DNA from: Pseudomonas fluorescens
Lineage (GTDB): Bacteria > Pseudomonadota > Gammaproteobacteria > Pseudomonadales > Pseudomonadaceae
NCBI RefSeq assembly: GCF_018614655.1
Contig: NZ_JAGGOG010000002.1
Coordinates: 326,244 to 390,243, forward strand
Length of the DNA: 64,000 bases
Direction: 5' to 3'
Position 1 is the stretch's first letter; each line of letters opens with the position of its first letter. The notes under the pieces are model-generated. The model saw nothing but the letters and a program-made list of their open reading frames with translations. It did no database searches and was not told the DNA's origin. Positions 38,726 through 46,734 of the stretch are shown one piece after another. Position numbers and translations under genes: made by a program.

Positions 38726-38908
38726 TTAGCTCGGTTTGTTACCCGGGTTTTGCAGACGGAATTTCTCTTTGCGTTCGATCTGTACCACTTGGGCGTTATG
38801 CACAGTGATTTCCACCGCGCCAAACCGCAGATCGCGCAGAGCGCTCTGGATCTCGCGCAAAATGGCTGCTTCGTCCTGGCCGTCAACGCTACGTAGAGAT
38901 GCGCTCAT
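38726..38908 (-). CDS. oscA: OscA-like small protein (DUF2292/YezD family)
   Basis: Small cytosolic protein of 60 residues, MSASLRSVDGQDEAAILREI onward, with the DUF2292 core FGAVEITVHNAQVVQIERKEK. Start at 38908 matches the family; the frame runs 14 codons further upstream without support. OscA was described in Pseudomonas as needed for organosulfur use and chromate/oxidative tolerance and lies directly before the sulfate-binding protein gene, exactly as here. Molecular function is not known. Confidence 0.85.
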   Translation of the reverse strand: MSASLRSVDGQDEAAILREIQSALRDLRFGAVEITVHNAQVVQIERKEKFRLQNPGNKPS

Positions 38909-38988
38909 GGTGGTGCTCCTGAAATGAGAAGTGCCTGGCAGTGGCGGCACTGCTTGCGGCGTGAGGGCGATAGTAGATAAGCGCGGAT

Positions 38989-39013
38989 ATTCTTAAAAAT
39001 ACTATTTAAGAAT
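38989..39013. promoter_or_regulatory. Perfect palindrome ATTCTTAAA-N7-TTTAAGAAT upstream of oscA
   Basis: Two 9-base inverted arms separated by AATACTA, about 80 bases before the oscA start, in an AT-rich patch. Position and symmetry fit an activator operator; CysB is the obvious candidate for a sulfate-transport operon, but CysB sites are loosely defined and this is inference. Confidence 0.55.
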
Positions 39014-39064
39014 GTTTATATAACCAGAAAGAATTTTCTGATTAGACAGAGGCTTGCACCCTTT

Positions 39065-39167
39065 TGTAGCCGCTGCCGAGGCACGAGGCTGCGATGGACT
39101 GCGAAGCAGGCCCTGACGGGCGGTCCTGCGGACCGCATCGCAGCCTCGTACCTCGGCAGCGGCTACA
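39065..39167. repeat. REP pair, family GCCGCTGCCGAGG, overlapping a stop codon
   Basis: Inverted arms TGTAGCCGCTGCCGAGG... and ...CCTCGGCAGCGGCTACA enclose about 40 bases. The right arm contains CTA at 39163-39165, which is the TAG stop of the PAS-GGDEF-EAL gene. Confidence 0.85.
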
Positions 39168-41073
39168 GGATTGCAGGCGCTCTTTGCCAATCAATTTCAT
39201 GAGCCGGCATCGGCCGGCCAAACCAATAGCCCTGACCCAGATCACACTGGTGGTCCAACAGGAACCGCGCCTGCTCCACCTGTTCGATCCCCTCGGCGTG
39301 CACCTGCATACCCATGCTCTGCGCCAAGGCAATGACCACGCGAACAATCGCTGCGTCATCTTCATCCCACGGCAGCCCCGCCACGAACCCTTGGTCGATC
39401 TTGAGCTTCTGCACCGGCAGGCGTTTGAGGCGCAGCAGTGACGAATAACCGGTGCCAAAGTCGTCGATGGCCAGGCGCAAGCCCAGTTCCCGCAGGCGAT
39501 GCAGTTGTTCAAGGGCGACTTCCGGGTCGTCCATCACCGCGCTTTCAGTGACTTCCAGCTCCAGAAAGGCCGGATCCAGGCCGGTGTCATGCAGCACCTT
39601 GGCCACTTGTTCGTACAGCTCACGCCGGGCGAACAGACGGCTGGAGACATTCACGGCGAGGAAGGACAAGGGCACCCCGTCGGCCAGCCATTGGCACATC
39701 TGGCGACAGGCCTGATCCATGACCCAGGCATCGATCTCGGCAATCAGCCCGGTGCGTTCGGCGATCGGGATAAACTCCGCCGGCGGCACCAGGCCGCGTT
39801 CCGGGTGCTGCCAGCGCACCAGGGCTTCGACGCCGATCAGGTGGCTGCTCTGCAGGTCGTGTACTGGCTGGTAGTAAACCCGCAGTTCCTGCTGGTCGAG
39901 GGCGCGGCGTAACTCATTGGCGATTTCCACCCGGTGCTGGGCGTGGGCGGTGAGTTCTTCGGTGTACAAGGCATAACCTTCGCGGCCGACGCTCTTGGCC
40001 TTGAACAGCGCAGAGTCAGCGTTGCGCAACAACTGCTCGGCGCTCAAGGCATCGCTGGGAAACAGGCTGATGCCAATGCTGGCGCTGATAAACAGCTGGT
40101 GGCCGTCGAAGATGAACGGTTCTTTCATCGCATCGAGGATTCGCTGTGCCAAGACGGCGGCCTGGGCCACCTGTGGACAACTTTCCGCCAGTACTGCGAA
40201 CTCATCGCCCCCCAGACGCGCAAGGGTGACACCTGGGCCGAACAAACCTTGCAGGCGCTCGCCCACGACCTTGAGCAACTGGTCGCCCACATTGTGGCCT
40301 AGGCTGTCATTGATGATTTTGAAATGGTCGAGGTCGATCAGCAGCAATGCGCAGCCTCGCTTGTGCACTTGCGCCGACGCCAGCGCCTGCTCGGCACGGT
40401 CGGTGAACAACAGGCGGTTGGGCAGGTTGGTCAGCGGATCGTGGTGAGCCAGGTGCGCCAGTTCGTGCTCGGAATGCTTGATCGCACTGATGTCGGAGAA
40501 CACCGCGACGTAGTGGCTGACCTGGCCCTGGTCATCGCGCACGACCCGGATCGTTTGCCACTGTGGATAAATTTCGCCGCTCTTGCGGCGGTTCCAGATC
40601 TCGCCGCTCCATTCGCCGCAGCGCTCCAGAGTCTGAAACATCTGCTGATAGAAACTGACCGAATGGCGCCCTGACTTGAACAGACTGGGGCGATGGCCCA
40701 GCACGTCTTCACGCCGATAGCCGGTAATTTCGATAAAGGCCCGGTTAACGTGAACAATCAGGCCCTGGATATCGGTGACCAATACCCCTTCGCGGGTGCA
40801 ATCGAACACCGCTGCAGCCTGGCGCAGGCGTTCGCGGTTCTCCTTCAGGGGCTGCTGGATCAGGTTCGCCCGGGCAAAACGGGTGCAGAGGAGAAAAATC
40901 ACCAGCGCACTGAGTACTATCCACGCGTAACCACGGATCAGTTGCCAGTGGATAATTTTCAGCGGTTCATCGAGAAGATTGATCAATAGGTGCTGACTGA
41001 GTTGTATCCAAACAATAGAAACCAGCAGGTACAACAGCCCTGCGCATAGGGCACCTCGGTATGAAAACAGCAT
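39163..41073 (-). CDS. Membrane PAS-GGDEF-EAL c-di-GMP signalling protein (PA0285/PipA-like)
   Basis: Sensor of 636 residues. Two N-terminal membrane helices (about 5-27 and 45-65) are followed by a PAS domain (FDCTREGVLVTDIQGLIVHV), a GGDEF domain with intact ARLGGDEF but no RxxD inhibitory site, and an EAL domain with GVEALVRW, the downstream DDFGTGYSSL and KIDQGFV blocks needed for catalysis. A phosphodiesterase activity is likely, with GGDEF perhaps regulatory. It sits between oscA and desA as the P. aeruginosa PA0285 gene does. The stop codon lies inside a REP arm. Confidence 0.9.
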   Translation of the reverse strand: MLFSYRGALCAGLLYLLVSIVWIQLSQHLLINLLDEPLKIIHWQLIRGYAWIVLSALVIFLLCTRFARANLIQQPLKENRERLRQAAAVFDCTREGVLVTDIQGLIVHVNRAFIEITGYRREDVLGHRPSLFKSGRHSVSFYQQMFQTLERCGEWSGEIWNRRKSGEIYPQWQTIRVVRDDQGQVSHYVAVFSDISAIKHSEHELAHLAHHDPLTNLPNRLLFTDRAEQALASAQVHKRGCALLLIDLDHFKIINDSLGHNVGDQLLKVVGERLQGLFGPGVTLARLGGDEFAVLAESCPQVAQAAVLAQRILDAMKEPFIFDGHQLFISASIGISLFPSDALSAEQLLRNADSALFKAKSVGREGYALYTEELTAHAQHRVEIANELRRALDQQELRVYYQPVHDLQSSHLIGVEALVRWQHPERGLVPPAEFIPIAERTGLIAEIDAWVMDQACRQMCQWLADGVPLSFLAVNVSSRLFARRELYEQVAKVLHDTGLDPAFLELEVTESAVMDDPEVALEQLHRLRELGLRLAIDDFGTGYSSLLRLKRLPVQKLKIDQGFVAGLPWDEDDAAIVRVVIALAQSMGMQVHAEGIEQVEQARFLLDHQCDLGQGYWFGRPMPAHEIDWQRAPAIL

Positions 41074-41239
41074 ATGGCTAGTAATCCTTACTAAAAAACC
41101 AGATTCGCCCTACAAAGGTTACGGATTATAGAATAAGAAACATCCAGTCACTCCTATCTGAAAGGGCGACTGGTTTTATCTGTGGGCTTAGTGATAATGC
41201 GTGAGCTGTTTTTTTCTTTATCTGAGGGCCATACAGCCT

Positions 41240-42424
41240 ATGTGGTACAACGGTTTTCTTGACTTGTCGCCTTGGCAATTGGTGGCAGTCACCCTGTTGA
41301 TGACCCACGTGACCATTGTTGGCGTCACGGTCTATCTGCACCGCTATTCAGCCCATCGCTCCCTGGAGCTTAATGCCGGCCTGAAACACTTCTTCCGCTT
41401 CTGGCTGTGGCTGACCACGGCGCAGAACACCCGCGAGTGGACCGCCATCCACCGTAAACACCACGCCAAGTGCGAAACCGTCGACGATCCCCACAGCCCG
41501 GTGATCAAGGGCCTGTCCACTGTCCTGCGCAAAGGCGCCGAACTGTACCGCGCCGAGGCGGAAAACCCCGAAACACTGCGTATCTACGGCAAGAACTGCC
41601 CGGAAGACTGGATCGAACGCAACCTCTACACCCGTTTCCCCCTGCTGGGCATCGCCATCATGGGCGTCATTGACCTGCTGCTGTTCGGCACCATCGGCAT
41701 CACCATCTGGGCGGTCCAGATGATGTGGATCCCGTTCTGGGCCGCCGGCGTGATCAACGGCCTGGGCCATGCGGTCGGCTATCGCAACTTCGAATGCCGG
41801 GACGCGGCGACCAACCTGATTCCCTGGGGCATTATCGTCGGTGGCGAAGAGCTGCATAACAACCATCACACCTACCCCAACTCCGCCAAGCTGTCGGTGA
41901 AGAAATGGGAGTTCGACCTGGGCTGGGCCTGGATCAAAGTGTTCAGCTTCCTGCGCTTGGCCAAGGTCCAGCGGGTTGCACCTATCGCCCACCGGGTCGA
42001 AGGCAAGGGCCACCTGGACATGGACACCGCCATGGCGATCCTCAACAACCGTTTCCAGATCATGGCCCAGTACCGCAAGTTGGTGATCGCGCCGCTGGTC
42101 AAGCAGGAGCTGGAGAAGGTCGATCACTCGGTCCGTCACCAATTCCATCGCGCCAAGCGACTGCTGTCACGGGAAACCAGCCTGCTGGATGACCGTCACC
42201 ATGTGCGCATCCAACGCATGCTGGAGCACAGCCAGGCGCTGAAAGTGATCTACGAGAAACGCCTGGCGCTGCAACAGATCTGGCTCAAGACCAGCACCAA
42301 CGGGCATGACATGCTGGCGGCGATCAAGGAATGGGTCCACGAGGCCGAGGCCAGCGGGATTCAATCCCTGCGTGATTTTGCCCATCAGTTGAAAACCTAT
42401 TCGTTACGGCCTGCCAAGGTCTAA
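41240..42424 (+). CDS. desA: Delta-9 phospholipid/fatty-acid desaturase DesA
   Basis: Membrane di-iron desaturase of 394 residues making monounsaturated acyl chains. His boxes are HRYSAH (34-39), HRKHH (71-75) and HNNHHTYPNSAK. Start MWYNGFLDL at 41240 agrees with my memory of P. aeruginosa DesA (PA0286), an aerobic desaturase of phospholipid acyl chains; upstream codons to 41201 lack support and GAGGG precedes the ATG. It diverges from the c-di-GMP gene. The C-terminal 100 residues are a charged helical extension. Confidence 0.92.
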   Translation: MWYNGFLDLSPWQLVAVTLLMTHVTIVGVTVYLHRYSAHRSLELNAGLKHFFRFWLWLTTAQNTREWTAIHRKHHAKCETVDDPHSPVIKGLSTVLRKGAELYRAEAENPETLRIYGKNCPEDWIERNLYTRFPLLGIAIMGVIDLLLFGTIGITIWAVQMMWIPFWAAGVINGLGHAVGYRNFECRDAATNLIPWGIIVGGEELHNNHHTYPNSAKLSVKKWEFDLGWAWIKVFSFLRLAKVQRVAPIAHRVEGKGHLDMDTAMAILNNRFQIMAQYRKLVIAPLVKQELEKVDHSVRHQFHRAKRLLSRETSLLDDRHHVRIQRMLEHSQALKVIYEKRLALQQIWLKTSTNGHDMLAAIKEWVHEAEASGIQSLRDFAHQLKTYSLRPAKV

Positions 42425-42911
42425 ACGCCAAGCCGGCACATCCGTAATAGCTGTTGAGCTTTAGTGAGGCTGCGTCAAGGACGACGCGGTTTTAGGCTCG
42501 ATGACTGCGGTGCGGCCTACGCAGCCTCGCCAAGGCTCGACAGCTGCTACGACCTCATCCATCAGCGTCCCCCCCGTAGCAGTTGTCGAGCCCCAGCGAG
42601 GCTACGTACGCCGCGCTACCACTCCCAAGCCAAGCCGCTCCCAACGCAGCCTCGCCAAGCTACGACCTCATCCACCAACGTCCCCCCCGTAGCAGTTGTC
42701 GAGCCCCAGCGAGGCTACGTAGGCCCGGTATCTCCGGGGCGCCTACAGGTTTTTGACGCCATTTCACAGGCACCTCGTTATCCCGCCCATTCGCCCCTCG
42801 ATAACGGAACTTCGCTGCAAATCCCTCCTCTCAAGCAACGCTTCGTCATCCTGGCGAGCCTTGTTGTGACCGCGGTCCGATACTGCGGCACGCCCAGAGA
42901 GACTTGTGCTG
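42425..42911. repeat. Intergenic REP array with a tandem 113-base duplication
   Basis: No gene in this stretch. REP-type sequences of the GTAGCAG(C/T)TGTCGAGC family run from about 42445 to 42730. A 63-base segment at 42546-42608 recurs at 42659-42721 with two mismatches, giving a 113-base period; the second unit has lost about 12 bases of the preceding arm. The remainder to 42911 shows no clear structure and contains the promoter of the PAS-GGDEF gene. Confidence 0.8.
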
Positions 42912-43922
42912 ATGGTCCACGATACGACCACCTCAACAACGACATCCTCCCCGCCCACGGTTGAACAACCACGCCCGGCTGCGGCCGCTACCTTGCTGGC
43001 CCTGATGCATGCCCAAGGCGAAGTGGAACGCCTGAGCGAACGTGAGCAATTGCTGAGTTCGCTGCTGGTCAGCGTGAATGCCGTGCTCTGGGCAATCGAA
43101 TGGGAAACCCGTCGTGTGCTGTACGTCAGCCCGGCCTACGAGCGAGTTTTCGGACGTATGGCAGGTTTGCTGCTGACCGATTATCGGGAATGGCGCAACA
43201 GCATCCACCCCGAAGACCTCGACTATGCCGAGCACAGTCTGGCCCAGGTGCTGGACAAGGGCGTGGTGGAAGACCGCGAGTACCGCATCATCACGGCAGA
43301 CGGGCAGATCCGCTGGATCAGCGACAAGTGCTATATCAACCAGCACGCCGAGCCCGGACAGCCGGTCATCATCGTGGGCATGGCCGAGGACATTACCGAA
43401 AAGAAGCAGTTGGAGCTGGAGTTGCACCGCCTGGCCACCACCGACGTGCTGACCCAGAGCAGCAACCGCCGGCACTTCTTTGAATGCGCCAACCGTGAGT
43501 TCGACCGCGCTTGCGCCCAGGGCACTCCCCTGGCGTTCCTGTTGCTGGACATCGATGACTTCAAGGTCATCAACGACACCTACGGCCATCTGGAGGGCGA
43601 TCAGGTGCTGCAGCGCATCGCCGGGAGCGGTCGAGGGGTTTTACGCCGTGGCGACCTGTTCGGGCGCATTGGCGGCGAAGAGTTCGCCGCCGTGCTCCCC
43701 GGCTGCGCGCCGGAGATGGCGTTACACGTGGCGGAACGGTTGAGGCACGAAATCCAGGAGTTAAGTTTCAGCCATGAAGAGCAAGGCTTCAGCGTGACGG
43801 TCAGCCAGGGCCTGGCCAACCTCACCGCCGAGGATGCCAACCTGGACAGCCTGTTTGGCCGCGCCGATACGGCGATGTATGAAGCCAAGCGCCAGGGTAA
43901 GAATCAGGTGAAGGTGGGTTAG
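42912..43922 (+). CDS. PAS-GGDEF diguanylate cyclase
   Basis: Soluble protein of 336 residues. A PAS domain (residues about 45-165; LLVSVNAVLWAIEWETRRVL, RWISDKCYIN, IIVGMAEDITEKK) is joined to a GGDEF domain with active site RIGGEEF and an upstream RRGD that fits the RxxD product-inhibition site. It should make c-di-GMP. A PAS-GGDEF protein also lies close to desA in P. aeruginosa. Start is taken at ATG 42912; a GTG at 42906 is possible. The stop codon is three bases from the end of the convergent HDOD gene. Confidence 0.88.
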   Translation: MVHDTTTSTTTSSPPTVEQPRPAAAATLLALMHAQGEVERLSEREQLLSSLLVSVNAVLWAIEWETRRVLYVSPAYERVFGRMAGLLLTDYREWRNSIHPEDLDYAEHSLAQVLDKGVVEDREYRIITADGQIRWISDKCYINQHAEPGQPVIIVGMAEDITEKKQLELELHRLATTDVLTQSSNRRHFFECANREFDRACAQGTPLAFLLLDIDDFKVINDTYGHLEGDQVLQRIAGSGRGVLRRGDLFGRIGGEEFAAVLPGCAPEMALHVAERLRHEIQELSFSHEEQGFSVTVSQGLANLTAEDANLDSLFGRADTAMYEAKRQGKNQVKVG

Positions 43923-43924
43923 CG

Positions 43925-45133
43925 CTACACCTTGCGCATCCGGGTCAGCTCCGGCAACCCGACCTTGAGCAATCGCGCAGCCTTGCTCCTGGCCAGCTCC
44001 TCGACGCCTTCATGCTCCGTCAGCCGCGCCAGTTGCGCAGCCATATGCATCACCAGCGCTTCGCGGGAATACACCCCGCCTTCCAGTGAATAAACCGCCG
44101 CGATCAACTGCCGCAACTCCAAGGGCAAGCGCCAGCGGGTGCGCAACGCCGAGCCGTAGCTGGCGCCGAAGGTAAAGAGCGACTCGCCAATCAATTCGTC
44201 ATCCAGTTCCCCACCGCCCTGGCGCCACTCCTGCAAGCAACGCAGCAGCGCCAGGTCGCCCAACCGATGGAGAATGCCGGCGCTGTAGCAGCGCTCATGG
44301 TCCAGGTCGAGCATGCGCGCCAGCGAGCGGGCGTATTCAGCAGTGCGCTGAGACAGTTGCCAATGACGCTCGGCGTAATCCACCAGGCCAGGGTCGCTCA
44401 AGATCACGTTGTGCTTGAGGGCCAGGCCGAGGATCAGGTTCATGCTCTGCCCGGCGGCCAACTTGTGCAGCGCCATGGACAGGGTTTGCACCGGCGTACC
44501 GTGATGGCCGGCGCTGTTGGCAGCAGCGATCAGCACGGCGCTGATTTGCGGGTCCACCCGCACCTGTTCTTCCAGGCGCCTGAGGTCCAGGCCTTCCGGC
44601 TCAAGGCTGTGTTGCACAGCCACCTTGACGTCGACTCGTAATGGCGCGCCGTCAGACGTATCCCGGCGACGCTCGAGGAACACCGGCAAGGTCATGCCGG
44701 GCACCAGCGCCGGGACGTCGCAATAGACCGTCTCGCCTTCGTTGAGCAGCAGGTCTTGCAGACGCTGGGTCAGGCCTTCCATGTTCAAGGGTTTGGTCAG
44801 GTACGCCGTCGGCGCCAGGGGCAAGGCTTCGCGCACACTGGCGCTGTCATTGCGGGTACTGAGCAGGATAAATGGCAACGCCGGGGACCGTCGTTGTTGA
44901 CGCATACGGCGCAACAGGCTCAAGCCGTCGACACCGGGCAGTTCCCAGTCGGCAATGATCAGGTCGTAGGTTTTCTCACTCAGCATCAAGGCCGCTTGCT
45001 GGCCATCGGCACACAGATCCAGCCGCGCGTCACAGCGCACATTCAACAGCACCTGCTTGAGCAGATCCCGCGACCAGGGGTCGGCCTCGGCAATCAGCAC
45101 ACGGGGCACAGCAGGTAAATCAACAGCAGTCAT
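43925..45133 (-). CDS. Response regulator with HDOD output domain
   Basis: Protein of 402 residues: an N-terminal receiver (phospho-Asp in DLIIADWELPGVDGLSLL, Lys in PTAYLTKPLNMEG) and a C-terminal HDOD domain (about 165-400; VRVDPQISAVLIAAANSAGH, CYSAGILHRLGDLALL). HDOD is a degenerate HD domain without hydrolase residues and often acts in signalling or biofilm control. Next to two c-di-GMP enzymes it probably belongs to that network. Confidence 0.85.
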   Translation of the reverse strand: MTAVDLPAVPRVLIAEADPWSRDLLKQVLLNVRCDARLDLCADGQQAALMLSEKTYDLIIADWELPGVDGLSLLRRMRQQRRSPALPFILLSTRNDSASVREALPLAPTAYLTKPLNMEGLTQRLQDLLLNEGETVYCDVPALVPGMTLPVFLERRRDTSDGAPLRVDVKVAVQHSLEPEGLDLRRLEEQVRVDPQISAVLIAAANSAGHHGTPVQTLSMALHKLAAGQSMNLILGLALKHNVILSDPGLVDYAERHWQLSQRTAEYARSLARMLDLDHERCYSAGILHRLGDLALLRCLQEWRQGGGELDDELIGESLFTFGASYGSALRTRWRLPLELRQLIAAVYSLEGGVYSREALVMHMAAQLARLTEHEGVEELARSKAARLLKVGLPELTRMRKV

Positions 45134-45223
45134 CCAGCACGCTCCATCGACAATGCTTGCACCTTAGACAAAGGAGCCGCCCACGTACAAGGAACCGCGC
45201 CTGAATAGCGAGCATCCCCCATG

Positions 45224-45249
45224 AAAAAACCCGCCGAGGCGGGTTTTTT
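45224..45249. terminator. Bidirectional rho-independent terminator after gabT
   Basis: AAAAAACCCGCC-GA-GGCGGGTTTTTT: a GC stem with A/T runs on both sides. It lies 21 bases after the gabT stop and could also stop leftward-facing readthrough. Confidence 0.88.
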
Positions 45250-45270
45250 GTCGATCAGGTCACTCTTCGA

Positions 45271-46548
45271 TCACAGCTCGGAGAAGCACTCTTCGATGAT
45301 CGCCAGGCCTTTATCCAACTGCTCGTCCGGCGAGGTCAGCGGCACCAGTACGCGCAACACGTTGCCGTAGGTGCCGCAGGACAGCAGGATCAAGCCCTTG
45401 TCACGGGCCTTGGCTACCACGGAGGCGACGGCTGCGGCGTTGGGCTTGTGGGTGTCGCCGTCTTCGAACAGCTCGACCGCGATCATCGCGCCCAGGGCAC
45501 GCACTTCACCGATCACCGGGTACTTGGCCTGGATGGCTTTCAGGCCGGTCACCAGACGCTCGCCCACCGCCTTGCAGCGGTCCAGCAGGTGCTCTTCTTC
45601 AAACACTTCCATCACGGCCAAGGCCGCGGCGCAAGCGATCGGGCTACCGGCGTAAGTACCGCCCAGGCCGCCGGGTGCGATGGCGTCCATGTATTCAGCC
45701 TTGCCACACACACCGGCCAGCGGGAAGCCGCCAGCAATGGATTTGGCGAAGGTGGTCAGGTCGGCAGCAACGCCCATCTGTTCCATGGCGAAGAAGGTAC
45801 CGGTACGACCGGCGCCGGTTTGCACTTCGTCGGCGATCAGCAGGATGCCGTGCTTGTCGCACAGTTCGCGCAGGCGCTTCATGAAGGCTTTAGGTGCGAC
45901 GTAGAAACCGCCTTCGCCCTGGACCGGCTCGATGATGATGGCGGCGATGTCACGCGGCTCGGCATCGTTTTTGAAGATACGTTCGATGCTGGCGATGGAA
46001 TCATCCACGCTCACACCGTGCAGTTCGTTCGGGTACAGCGCGCGGAAGATACCGCCTGGCATCAGGCCCATGCCGGCCGAGTACGGTACGACTTTACCGG
46101 TCAGGCCCAGGGTCATCATGGTGCGACCGTGGTAAGCGCCGGTGAAGGCGATCACGCCAGCACGGCCAGTGGCAGCACGGGCGATTTTCACGGCATTTTC
46201 TACCGCTTCGGAACCGGTGGTGACCAGCAGGGTTTTCTTGGCGAAATCACCTGGCACCTTGGCGTTCACTTTCTCGCACAATTCCACGTAAGGCTCGTAG
46301 GCCAGTACCTGGAAGCAGGTGTGAGTCAGCTTGTTCAACTGTTCGGTGACCGCAGCGATGATTTTCGGGTGCAGGTGACCGGTGTTCAGCACGGCGATAC
46401 CGCCGGCGAAGTCGATGAACTCGCGACCTTCAACGTCGGTCACGGTGGCGTTCTTCGCCGACTCGGCGAAGATCGGGTGAATCTGGCCAACACCGCGCGG
46501 TACAGCGGCTTCGCGGCGTTTCATCAAAGAAGCGTTGGTCTTGCTCAT
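45271..46548 (-). CDS. gabT: 4-aminobutyrate aminotransferase GabT
   Basis: PLP enzyme of 425 residues converting GABA and 2-oxoglutarate to succinate semialdehyde and glutamate. Start MSKTNASLMKRREAAVPRGV at 46548 matches the Pseudomonas family; the frame continues upstream to 46680 without support. The PLP Lys is in TFAKSIAGGFPLAG; the class III signature lies around LLIADEVQTGAGRTG. It is downstream of gabD on the same strand with 186 bases between them, holding a hairpin. Confidence 0.95.
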   Translation of the reverse strand: MSKTNASLMKRREAAVPRGVGQIHPIFAESAKNATVTDVEGREFIDFAGGIAVLNTGHLHPKIIAAVTEQLNKLTHTCFQVLAYEPYVELCEKVNAKVPGDFAKKTLLVTTGSEAVENAVKIARAATGRAGVIAFTGAYHGRTMMTLGLTGKVVPYSAGMGLMPGGIFRALYPNELHGVSVDDSIASIERIFKNDAEPRDIAAIIIEPVQGEGGFYVAPKAFMKRLRELCDKHGILLIADEVQTGAGRTGTFFAMEQMGVAADLTTFAKSIAGGFPLAGVCGKAEYMDAIAPGGLGGTYAGSPIACAAALAVMEVFEEEHLLDRCKAVGERLVTGLKAIQAKYPVIGEVRALGAMIAVELFEDGDTHKPNAAAVASVVAKARDKGLILLSCGTYGNVLRVLVPLTSPDEQLDKGLAIIEECFSEL

Positions 46549-46678
46549 CAAAAAAGTCCTCATGCGCCGCTCATCGGGCGGCGTGGTCCAAGGAATACGT
46601 GGCAGGGAGGCAACTACGGCAGCATGCGATGATCGACTGCCACAGCTTTCCCGGCCACTTCGAATAACGTGTTGAAGC

Positions 46679-46712
46679 ACGCAAAGGGACAGCGCTCTCG
46701 TGCCCTTTGCGT
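46679..46712. promoter_or_regulatory. Hairpin between gabD and gabT
   Basis: ACGCAAAGGG and CCCTTTGCGT are exact inverted arms around ACAGCGCTCTCGTG. No T-run follows on the minus strand, so it may set processing or stability of the gabDT message rather than terminate it. Confidence 0.5.
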
Positions 46713-46734
46713 TTAACGCAATGCCTTGCCGGGT

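Noticed and set aside
42445..42730. Possible CRISPR array suggested by repeated blocks
   Set aside because: Only two direct copies of 63 bases with a 113-base period, made of inverted REP arms; no short regular repeats with unique spacers and no cas genes.
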